DNA from: Protonemura montana
Lineage: Eukaryota > Arthropoda > Insecta > Plecoptera > Nemouridae
Reading direction: 5' to 3'
NCBI GenBank assembly: GCA_947568835.1
Contig: OX387610.1
Span: 3,854,501 to 3,918,500, forward strand
DNA: 64,000 nucleotides
Each line of letters opens with the position of its first letter. Position 1 is the first letter of the stretch. A program made the position numbers and the translations under genes. The notes under the pieces were generated by a model, which had not been told where the DNA came from, did not search any database, and saw only the letters and a list, made by a program, of their open reading frames with translations. Below, piece after piece: positions 59,101 to 64,000 of the stretch.

Positions 59101-61930
59101 ATAAGCAACGTCACCCAGTCAGTGGTCCACCATTTAATTCTCAAGCGACAATTTTGCCTGGGGAAACAGAAATATTGCTTCTCTGACAACTTCGCTTGCC
59201 CAAATTTCTATTCTATTTCTATTCTACCAATTATTGGTATTGGTACCAATATGGATTGGTATATCAGTTCAGGCCCAAAATATTCATCTGTCAACTGCTA
59301 ACGTCTCGTTAGCGTGGTTCCCCAGTCAGCGTCTAACGCCGAGTTGTCATGGTTACAGAGCTTCGTGAAGCATTCGAGGCCGAGGCCCAGGAAGTGAAGA
59401 AACCCCGCCTGTTACTGACTGCTGCGGTCCCTGTCGGCCCCGACAACATCAAGGGAGGATACGATGTCCCAGCCGTTGCCAGGTAAACAGCCCATAGAGA
59501 CGACGTTGCTGGCAAGGTGATAGGATTGAGATTGATTTGTGGTGTTTAACAACGCACTGGTTTAATGGCGTCGGTGACTGAGAGGATAGTGATGAGAATG
59601 ATGATAAACTTAACCAAATTGAAGGTAGGAGGGTAAACCTAGTGCCAGCATGTAGCCTACACCTGTCGAAGAGCACCAAGGGGACCAACGGCTTAACGTC
59701 CCTTCCGAAGGACGGTACAACTCGAACAACAGGGTTCCTCCACAAATCCATGCTGTCGAGAGGTTGATAAGCAAGGCAAATGAAGTTTCTGTACTAACTT
59801 GCATCCCTCCAACCTCTCTGCTGAACAGAACTGGTCATGTGTATGATGGTCACCCATTCACTTGCTGACTCAGCGAAGTGTTGCTTAACTTTGGTGATCT
59901 AACGAAAACCGGTGTTGCCAACATTTCGGTGATATATAGGATTGAGGTTAGGAGTCCTAGAGTTTCAGCGCCAAACGGAAACTGTCTGCATGAATCTCAC
60001 TAACCACGAGCGAGTTAAAACACTAGTAAATTCCTTGGCGGGCTTACAAATATTAAAACTTCTGCATGAACTCTCTACTAATAAAGTTTAACCCCAAACT
60101 TAACTCCTCGATGCTTTTCCTCTCAGCTACCTTGACTTCATCAACCTGATGGCCTACGACTTCCACGGCAAATGGGAGAAGGAGACCGGCCACAACGCAC
60201 CCCTATACTCGCCGTCGTCGGACTCTGAATGGCGTCGCCAGCTTAGCGTCGACAACGCGGCGTCGATCTGGGTCAAGGCTGGTGCTCCCAAGGATAAGCT
60301 TGTGATCGGTATGCCCACGTACGGGCGATCGTTCACCCTCGCCAATCCCGACGTGTACAAAGTCAACTCGCCGGCCACTGGAGGAGGCAAAGCTGGGGAG
60401 TACACGAAGGAGGCAGGATTCTTGGCTTACTACGAGGTTAGTGATGGTCTTATGTTGGCTTGGTCTTATCTCAAGAAGCGTTTGGTGATTTCTATTCGGT
60501 AAGAAGGTTTGCCATAGCATCAAGCATAATCACAAAAATAGCAGCAACGATCTTAAAACTTGGCTACCAAAAACAATATTGAAATATTCAAGTTTCCTTG
60601 CGCTCCGTGCTTATGTCAGCCAATCACAGAGCATTATTTTAACAAACATGGCGGACGCTGAACAGATGATCTTGACAGTTTGACGAAGTGGGACGTTGTT
60701 AAGTGCTCTGTTTTTAGATTATGTACCCGTACAGACGGTCAAAAACCATTGCTACCTAACTGCTAATTTATGGAATTAGTCAACGAGTAAAATTAATTAT
60801 CGAATTGTGTGGCAATCTTACTGTAAACAAGTGACAAGTGACAGCTGAGCCAAAATTCTTTGTATAGAGCGAGATTCAAAGGTCAAGAGAGCCTGTGACC
60901 GTTTAATTCACTTTTGCTTGTGCTCCTGCTTGTGCGTGTGCGTTTGCATGTGCTTGTGCTTATTGCTATGTCAATTGTTGGTAGACCAAGTTTGTGGAAT
61001 CCCGTTGAAAGTGATGCAACTTGTAGTCGTTAGGGCAAAAAATGTACCACTTTGCTGGTATATTTGCCGTTTAAACTCCACCCAAGGCCACCCCTCAAAG
61101 TCACTGACCCTTGCAGGTGTGCGATATGCTCAACAACGGCGCCACCTACGTGTGGGACGAAGAGATGAAGGTGCCCTACATGGTGCAAGGCGACCAATGG
61201 GTGGGCTTCGACGATGAACGCTCCATCCGAAACAAGATGCACTGGATCAAGGACAACGGATACGGAGGCGCCATGGTCTGGACCGTCGACATGGATGACT
61301 TCACTGGGACCATCTGCGGTGGGAATGTCAAGTACCCCTTGGTCGGCGCTATGAGGTGAGGGCGACGAAGAAAGTTTTAGGGGATCATTTTATTGGAGCG
61401 AAAAAAATACTCAATTTACGAAACGTTCAGAAAATAAGTTGTTTAAATTAGCATTCAAAAACCCAGTTGCAATTTATTAATTTTTTTTTATAACTTCAGT
61501 ACATTTAACCAACAAAATGCGAACGGCACGTCTCCTTTACTGTAATGCTGGTACTCCTGTCTGGTCGGTCTCGAAGCTGAGAGACCGGAAGCTGTATATG
61601 AATCGGTCATATCAACCATCACTGGATGTACCGTTCACCTGCATTACTTCCCCTCATACAGAAACACTACCTCCTCCTTACAAGGGGATACTAATGATTG
61701 AAACTCTTCGCTGCTTTACAGGGAAGAACTTCTGGGAATTCCCCGTGCCAACAACGCCAAGGACATCGACTGGAGCAAGGTAGCCAACACGATCGGAGTT
61801 GATGATGACGAGGACGAGACACCAGTGGCTGGCACAGCGCCCATCAAGATCGACGTCAAGGATCTGCTGAAGAAAGTCCGTGGAACACAGAAGACGTCGG
61901 GCACGTCTGTCAGCGTGGTCAGCGGCAAGG
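44059..61930 (+). CDS. secreted GH18 chitinase, 8 coding exons, open at the 3' end
   Basis: The product hydrolyses beta-1,4 bonds of chitin through the substrate-assisted retaining mechanism of family GH18, and acts outside the cell. Joining the exons at 44059-44125, 52792-53033, 53556-53793, 58666-58845, 59359-59482, 60127-60436, 61117-61355 and 61722-61930 gives 536 codons with all phases consistent. Residues 1-22 are a signal peptide. Residues 23-102 form a basic Ala/Ser-rich extension with RRRIRR at 25-30. Residues 103-472 are the barrel: strand 1 with YYTNW, ILMAIGGWS near 177-186, the catalytic DGLDMDWE at 219-226 (acid/base Glu226, with Asp222 and Asp224), MAYDFHG at 292-298, GMPTYGRSF, and the late conserved Trp442. 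Residues 473-536 start a linker with DDDEDE (494-499) and Ser/Thr. All catalytic residues are present, so activity is likely. A chitin-binding domain may follow beyond the window. The exact orthologue among animal chitinases cannot be decided here. Confidence 0.93.
44140..44487 (+). mobile_element. LINE ORF2 C-terminal relic in chitinase intron 2
   Basis: Translated pieces show the typical end of a non-LTR reverse transcriptase protein: FIRNIDGVTMLNKM, then LKLFGKMMRMEKE, then EKERGRSRKRWIQKLQDEEE, finishing KYEEEEK and a TGA at about 44487. The pieces lie in more than one frame with internal stops, so it is dead. These tails (R-W-x-GH-x-x-RM, then G-x-x-x-RGRxRxRW) occur in several LINE clades; I cannot choose one. 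It starts about 15 bp after the exon 2 donor. Confidence 0.65.
44770..45036 (+). other. GC-rich island in intron 2, unrecognised open frame
   Basis: An 88-codon open frame in a markedly GC-rich patch (GTCGCGACGGACGGGTGTCT, GTTGCCGGCCGACGGGTCGT). The patch has no recognisable domain, and I see no proper acceptor and donor pair in phase with the chitinase. It could be an alternative exon, regulatory DNA or an old insertion. Confidence 0.15.
45205..45412 (-). mobile_element. 5S-SINE, 3' half
   Basis: GGGGTTGAACGACGCATTGT (changed tail), TGGCGTCGGTGAATGAGTGG, GGTGCCGGCACGTAGCCTAT, GGACCACCGGCTTAACGTCC, all in minus orientation. Lies in chitinase intron 2. Confidence 0.8.
45415..46435. other. intron 2 sequence without recognisable feature
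   Basis: AT-rich. No exon with good splice signals or known repeat family was found. Confidence 0.4.
46437..46862 (-). mobile_element. 5S-rRNA-derived SINE, near full length, with (GATT)n tail
   Basis: Starts at the tail with TTGATTGATTGATTG, then the 3' part with a deletion of the usual CGACGCAC, and the body (GGAAGGAACTTAAAGCCGGT on the minus strand). The 5S head ends with GGAAACACAGGTTCTTGTTA and TTTGTCGAGTTGG. It shows that the short tail repeat belongs to the element. Confidence 0.87.
46865..48730. other. intron 2 sequence without recognisable feature
   Basis: AT-rich. At 47930-48075 the minus strand is purine-rich and weakly resembles a LINE end, but not enough to call. No exon was recognised. 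Confidence 0.4.
48735..48880 (+). mobile_element. tRNA-like element, copy T6
   Basis: tRNA-like part 48769-48842 (TGTCCAAGTAGCTCAATGGT, ACACCCGCGATGGGTGGAGA). This copy shows the inverted repeats best: ACACTAAAACCGTCTCA on the left and TGAGACGGTTATAGTGTT on the right. The B box is degraded. Confidence 0.8.
48905..49090 (-). mobile_element. tRNA-like element, copy T7, inverted relative to T6
   Basis: Minus strand: CCAAGCAGCTCAGTTGGTCA, GAGCGACACCCGCGACAGGT, then outer segment GGAGATCCGTCATTCTCATC and the intact CACTAGAATCAGAGTGACTG end. Together with T6 it forms a tail-to-tail pair only about 25 bp apart. Confidence 0.78.
49095..50280. other. intron 2 sequence without recognisable feature
   Basis: Contains a compact imperfect palindrome GATGAGCGTAGCGAGCGGAG near 49386. 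Its core resembles the reverse of CTACGCTCGCTACGCGCATC at about 48293, which hints at an unnamed repeat. The open frames here lack domains. Confidence 0.35.
50283..50470 (+). repeat. 114-bp family, about 1.7 units
   Basis: Two successive matches to the 114-bp unit (GGTAGATTCAACGTTTGGTA, CTGACAGAGCTTCTCAATTC, GTTACCACGGGTATATCATG). Lies in chitinase intron 2. Confidence 0.85.
51240..51345 (-). mobile_element. SINE-like element, second copy
   Basis: Minus-strand relative of 753-850: CATTAGGGAGCTTAAACCAG, AAGCGGATAATGGAAAGGAA, GCTAGACTGAAAAAA. The B-box end of the first copy is not present. Confidence 0.4.
51837..52184 (+). other. unrecognised 115-codon open frame in intron 2
   Basis: Complete frame from ATG to TAG, GC-richer in its second half (GCGACGTCGTGGTCGTCGAT, GACGTACCGACGTGGTCGTG). 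I recognise no family. The opposite strand is open for a similar length, which argues that composition, not selection, keeps it open. It might be an intronless gene, an old element fragment or chance. Confidence 0.2.
52265..52755 (+). mobile_element. 5S-SINE with dimeric head, next to exon 3
   Basis: Two successive 5S-like heads (first AAGCAACATTGCGCTGAGTC, second GGTTTGGCGCGTTGGAAACA, GAAGTTGAGCAACACTACGC), then the body and tail CATTGCGTCGTTAAACCCC. The tail stops about 36 bp before the first base of exon 3, so the branch-point region of this intron sits just beyond the SINE. Confidence 0.87.
52792..53033 (+). CDS. chitinase exon 3: basic Ser/Ala-rich extension
   Basis: Acceptor CTTCTCTACAG, donor GTGAGT. 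The exon encodes residues 23-103. It opens with a run of Arg (RRRIRR), then SSAASSLKS, a QSTAAAATIKTKT stretch, and ends GKGYK, which leads into barrel strand 1. Most family members start the catalytic domain a few residues after the signal peptide, so about 80 extra residues are unusual. It is strongly GC-rich and basic. The RRIRR site could be cut by a furin-type protease, or the segment could bind acidic polymers; both are inference. Confidence 0.85.
53255..53460 (-). repeat. 49-bp minisatellite in chitinase intron 3, about 4 units
   Basis: Inverted copies of the 16.6-kb unit: GGCAAAGACTACCACGAATA, AAGCTTGCACAGATATTCCA, TCCTTATGGGGCAAAGACTA. The array ends about 95 bp before exon 4. Confidence 0.9.
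53556..53793 (+). CDS. chitinase exon 4: first barrel strands
   Basis: Acceptor TCACGCACAG, donor GTAAGT. Encodes residues 104-182 and the first base of Gly183. It begins IVCYYTNWAQYRPKHGKF (strand 1 of the barrel), continues LCTHVIFAFGWL and LYERIMSLKKANPKLKILMA and ends in IG, the first half of the conserved IGGWS motif split over the intron. The sequence fits animal chitinases throughout. Confidence 0.95.
53818..54102 (+). mobile_element. family B element, copy B2, right end lost
   Basis: Left end AGGTCCGGTTCTACCAAAAT, 24 bp after the exon 4 donor, then CTCGCCTCCTAGTTGAAG and about 2.5 units of 92 bp with CACGTGCAG in place of CACATGCAG. The right inverted end is missing; the sequence breaks after TTTCTGTAAG. 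Confidence 0.8.
54150..54400 (-). mobile_element. tRNA-like element, copy T8, in intron 4
   Basis: Minus strand: TAGCTCAATTGGTTTGAGCT, CCACGACAAGTAGAGATCGT, B box GGTTCGAGTCCCC intact, then GGGCATCAATTCATGAGAGG. The GCAAATACATGCAATGAGC flank and the GGAGTAGAACCAAGAGGCTG outer segment are present, but the order differs from T1, so it may be rearranged. Confidence 0.65.
54405..55045. other. intron 4 sequence without recognisable feature
   Basis: AT-rich. The minus-strand 71-codon frame at 54565-54780 has no recognisable domain. Confidence 0.4.
55050..55450 (+). repeat. interspersed repeat R, longest copy
   Basis: Contains, in order, CCCAGCGTTAATGTTTAACG, TTATAGGTATAGTCAGAGGG, GAGCAAACGAGGCTGGCAAC, GGTGCCACCCGATAGCGCTT, AGATTAATTGAGTGTAAACC, ATAACGAAATGAAATTTCTT and CTCGAAACGATGGCGACTCT. 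Other copies at 0.6, 18.95, 33.3 and 42.4 kb carry parts in the same order. A short TCCCGG direct repeat lies at 55105-55135. No coding sequence; class unknown. Confidence 0.65.
55455..56065. other. intron 4 sequence without recognisable feature
   Basis: AT-rich, no repeat family recognised. Confidence 0.4.
56071..56290 (+). mobile_element. 5S-SINE, 3' half
   Basis: GTTGTTCGCGTTGTACCGTC, AGTAGGCTACGTGCCGGCAC, CATTAGACCAGTGCCACGTG, CAGTGCGTCGTTAAACATGA. 5'-truncated copy in intron 4, followed 30 bp later by family A. Confidence 0.87.
56315..56680 (-). mobile_element. family A element, copy A3, most complete small copy
   Basis: Three 41-bp units in inverted orientation (CTGATCTCAAATAACCTGGA, TAGAGCATAGGATCCAG), the middle GGCAACAGGTAGGAGTCC, the subterminal GACTCTCAAGATGGCGGCAT, and the single end GCAGGTTATTTGAGATCAG. 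It shows both ends and the order of all parts in the shortest form. Confidence 0.8.
56685..58165. other. intron 4 sequence without recognisable feature
   Basis: AT-rich. Open frames lack domains. Confidence 0.4.
58170..58620 (+). mobile_element. 5S-SINE with two 91-bp head units, next to exon 5
   Basis: First unit GAAGTTAAGCAACACTGTAT to GAGGGATAAAAGTTAAGC; the second unit continues to GATGAAAGTTAGTACAACTT, then body and tail (diverged at the very end). The joint is the same as in the long array at 4.9-6.1 kb. It ends about 45 bp before exon 5. Confidence 0.87.
58666..58845 (+). CDS. chitinase exon 5: catalytic motif
   Basis: Acceptor GGTTACAG, donor GTGAGT. Encodes residues 183-242 and the first base of Glu243. 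GGWSFGTQKF completes the motif begun in exon 4. FDGLDMDWEYP at 218-228 is the family signature DxxDxDxE, with Glu226 as the proton donor. Nothing in this exon is degenerate, so the enzyme should be active and not a chitinase-like lectin, which lack this Glu. Confidence 0.96.
58862..58975. repeat. (TAGGC)n-like simple repeat after exon 5
   Basis: Many overlapping copies of AGGCTAGGCT and GGTTAGGCTA starting about 16 bp after the donor of exon 5. It is irregular, so not a telomeric repeat. Confidence 0.85.
59359..59482 (+). CDS. chitinase exon 6
   Basis: Acceptor TGGTTACAG, donor GTAAAC. Encodes residues 243-283 and two bases of Ser284. LREAFEAEAQEVKKPRLLLT and AAVPVGPDNIKGGYDVPAVA correspond to the helix and strand following the catalytic strand in GH18 enzymes. 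Confidence 0.94.
59525..59930 (-). mobile_element. 5S-rRNA-derived SINE, near full length, in intron 6
   Basis: Starts about 45 bp after the exon 6 donor with GTGTTTAACAACGCACTGGT (changed tail), runs through body GTCGAGAGGTTGATAAGCAA and ends with the 5S head (CAGCGAAGTGTTGCTTAACT, GGTGATCTAACGAAAACCGG). Confidence 0.86.
60127..60436 (+). CDS. chitinase exon 7
   Basis: Acceptor TTCCTCTCAG, donor GTTAGT. Encodes residues 284-387. YLDFINLMAYDFHG holds the conserved MAYD motif that lines the substrate cleft, and LVIGMPTYGRSFTL is the next barrel strand. The insertion between them forms the usual alpha/beta subdomain. The exon ends in AYYE, directly continued by VCDML in exon 8. Confidence 0.96.
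61117..61355 (+). CDS. chitinase exon 8: last barrel strands
   Basis: Acceptor CCCTTGCAG, donor GTGAGG. Encodes residues 388-466 and two bases of Arg467. Includes VCDMLNNGATYVWDE, GFDDERSIRNKMHWIKDNGY and GGAMVWTVDMDDF, where Trp442 is the conserved floor of the active site. Cys389 and Cys454 are the pair that forms a disulphide in related enzymes (inference). Confidence 0.96.
61722..61930 (+). CDS. chitinase exon 9: end of domain and acidic linker
   Basis: Acceptor GCTTTACAG, donor GTGAGT, which leaves phase 1 for an exon outside the window. Residues 467-475 (REELLGIPR) close the GH18 domain. An acidic stretch DDDEDE, a Lys-rich helix-like part (KIDVKDLLKKVRG) and a Ser/Thr-rich end (TSGTSVSVVSGK) follow, looking like a linker to another domain. 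No further exon was found between 61931 and 64000. Confidence 0.92.
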
Positions 61931-61939
61931 GTGAGTTAT

Positions 61940-62085
61940 GATACCCTTGTGGTAACATAAGATAGCAGAATTGAGAAGCTCTGTCAGGCGATCTCAGTAT
62001 CTCCATGGCTACCAAACGTTGAATCTAACATTGAACCTCCTATGCTAAGCCATGATATACCCGTGGTAACATAAGATTGCCTCTA
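61940..62085 (-). repeat. 114-bp family, inverted, in the last intron
   Basis: CTTGTGGTAACATAAGATAG, CAGAATTGAGAAGCTCTGTC, CTCCATGGCTACCAAACGTT and AGCCATGATATACCCGTGGT are the reverse of the 33.8-kb unit. It begins within about 10 bp of the exon 9 donor. Confidence 0.88.
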
Positions 62086-62089
62086 CCAC

Positions 62090-63470
62090 CGTCGACACCA
62101 CCCATAACTCTGATGAATCTACGAAAAACACGCACGAAAAGCTAAAAATTCCAGAGAACAAAATTCTAAATCAAAAAAATGTGTTTCTCTTTTCATTGAA
62201 AAATCGCGACACCACATAACTTCCTTGTTTGCTTGTATATATATATCTATTCTTTCACAACATTAAGTTAGAAACTTTGTAGTATGCATTATGATGTCTC
62301 CCCAGGCAAAAGCAAGTTTGTTGTCCTTTTTAAAATCGCATAACTCATCCGAAACTGGTCGATCGTTGCGTAGGTGGACGCCATTATGTGACGCCATCTT
62401 GAAAGTAGGTCGGTTTCCGCGCGAAACACTCGCACGGTTTGCAGCTCAAGTTCACGGCCCCACAGAGACGACACCGGCGTAACAACTTCGCAGCGTCATT
62501 TCATTCACTACGGCAGGGAACCGGAACCGGAATTGATTAATGGGAGATTTTTACAAATAGGGATGTTATACAACGTTGGAATACTACAGGACCATTTCCG
62601 TTTCCAAAACAAGAAAATGTCTAAACGCTTTAATTCCTGGTTTAAATATTGATCGCCTTAAGATAATTGGTGAAAAAGTCGTATTTACCCCTTTGGTGTC
62701 GTAGCTTTACTGACAGAATATAAATCTACCTTAACTTTTCGCTTTGAATTTAGTATCTCACCAAGTTATTTCTTTTAGAAAACACAAACAGAAATAAAAA
62801 AAAAGTAAATCAAACAAACATTTCTCTCAGACAAAGCGAGTGAAAGTGTTGCCTGCCAAAAGCAAGAATTTAAAGCAAAAAAAAATATATACGATCTCGA
62901 AATGCCAAGGGAAATCCTTTCAAGATCAGCTGGGCGAAATGTTCCTGAATACATGAGTTTTTGTTGTCTCGCTAGCGCACGTGAGAGTGGTCGTTATGAC
63001 TCGACCGGTGGTCTTTCATTCCTATTTTTAAAAGTGCACCGTGTCAACTAACGCGCTGCAATATTAATTAAATTAATAAGAAAGATGTTCCTAGTTTTTG
63101 TGTTTGCTCTAACGGTTGTTTGACTTCATTTAATGTACCTACTCACGTTCTAAAAGCACTTAGTACTGGTAGGAATCATGGTCTCTCTCAATTGAAATGT
63201 TGACAATTGCACTGCTTGACCAAACAGAAGAGATGTAAAAAAGAGTGAAAGTTTTAAGACATGTTCAATTTACTGGCTAGACAACAACAAAAAAAACCCT
63301 GCACATAACCAACGAAAAAAGCTTCGGACCATCCCAACAAACTACAAAAGTGATTACAGTTTTCACTCGAAATTGACGTTCGATTCGCGCGATTTTAGGT
63401 CTTCGAGTCAAGCTGGCCAACTGAAAACAGTAAAAAAAACACTCAAATCATAATTGTTAATATAGGGGGC
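62090..63470. other. last intron, no recognisable feature
   Basis: AT-rich except for a GC-richer patch at 62360-62510. No exon in phase with exon 9 was seen. Confidence 0.4.
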
Positions 63471-63476
63471 TGGATT

Positions 63477-64000
63477 GTAGCAATGCAGGGGACAGTCCTT
63501 GTGCTGGTATCTTCTCTCACGGGCTAGACTGTAGCAATGCAGGGGACAGTCTCTGTGCTGGTATCTTCTCTCACGGGCTAGACTGTAGCAATGCAGGGAC
63601 AGTCCTTGTGCTGGTATCTTCTCTCACGGGCTAGACTGTATCAATGCAGGGGACAGTCCTTGTGCTGGTATCTTCTCTCACGGGCTAGACTCTAGCAATG
63701 CAGGGGACAGTCCTTGTGCTGGTATCTTCTCTCACGGGCCTGACTGTAGCAATGCAGGGGACAGTCCTTGTGCTGGTATCTTCTCTCACGGGCCTGACTG
63801 TAGCAATGCAGGGGACAGTCCTTGTGCTGGTATCTTCTCTCACGGGCTGGATTGTATCACTGCAGGGGACAGTCCTTGTGCTGGTATCTTCTCTCACGGG
63901 CTAGACTGTAGCAATGCAGGGGACAGTCTCTGTGCTGGTATCTTCTCTCACGGGCTAGACTGTAGCAATGCAGGGGACAGTCCTTGTGCTGGTATCTTCT
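63477..64000. repeat. 54-bp minisatellite array, runs off the window
   Basis: About 10 units of GTAGCAATGCAGGGGACAGT, CCTTGTGCTGGTATCTTCTC, TCACGGGCTAGACT. Two variants (CTAGACT, CCTGACT) and one CTGGATT unit. As 54 is a multiple of 3, both strands stay open and mimic short proteins. Lies in the chitinase intron after exon 9, or beyond the gene if it ends soon. Confidence 0.93.

Noticed and set aside
62360-62510. Further chitinase exon in a GC-richer patch
   Set aside because: No acceptor and donor pair in phase 1 with a chitin-binding or linker-like translation was found.
63685-63904. Repeat proteins on both strands near the right edge
   Set aside because: By-product of a 54-bp array. The unit shows no bias towards one frame.

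Overview
The window is animal nuclear DNA: AT-rich, crowded with SINEs and minisatellites, and holding one clearly recognisable protein gene split by many GT-AG introns. The organism is most likely a lophotrochozoan, probably a mollusc. This is inferred from the chitinase type and from SINEs with a 5S-rRNA head and a tail around GTGCGTCGTTAAACAC. No species can be named.

The gene is a secreted glycoside hydrolase family 18 (GH18) chitinase on the + strand. It has a TATA box at 43370, a leader exon (about 43400-43495), a signal-peptide exon (44044-44125), a long basic Ser/Ala-rich exon (52792-53033), and six exons (53556-61930) that carry a complete catalytic barrel with an intact DxxDxDxE motif and then an acidic/Ser-Thr tail. 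Every splice phase agrees, giving 536 residues so far. The coding part is open at its 3' end, so further exons lie to the right of the window.

The left 43 kb shows no protein gene I can recognise, apart from a weak candidate promoter and first exon at 9.3-9.56 kb. It is a patchwork of (1) a 5S-rRNA-derived SINE, with about 20 full or partial copies; (2) a tRNA-like element enclosed in short inverted repeats, 8 copies; (3) terminal-inverted-repeat (TIR) elements carrying minisatellites, namely family A (41-bp unit, 5 copies) and family B (92-bp unit, 2 copies), plus a 1.16-kb TIR element without an array; (4) an unclassified interspersed repeat, here called R; and (5) many tandem arrays, with units of 15, 41, 43, 45, 46, 49, 54, 68, 70, 91, 92 and 114 bp.

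The unifying observation is that many arrays are not independent satellites but parts of mobile elements that expanded. The 91-bp array is the 5S head of the SINE, the 68-bp arrays are the SINE body, the 41-bp arrays are the terminal repeat of family A, and the 70-bp array is a tRNA-like unit. The same families fill the chitinase introns, often ending within 10-45 bp of a splice site.
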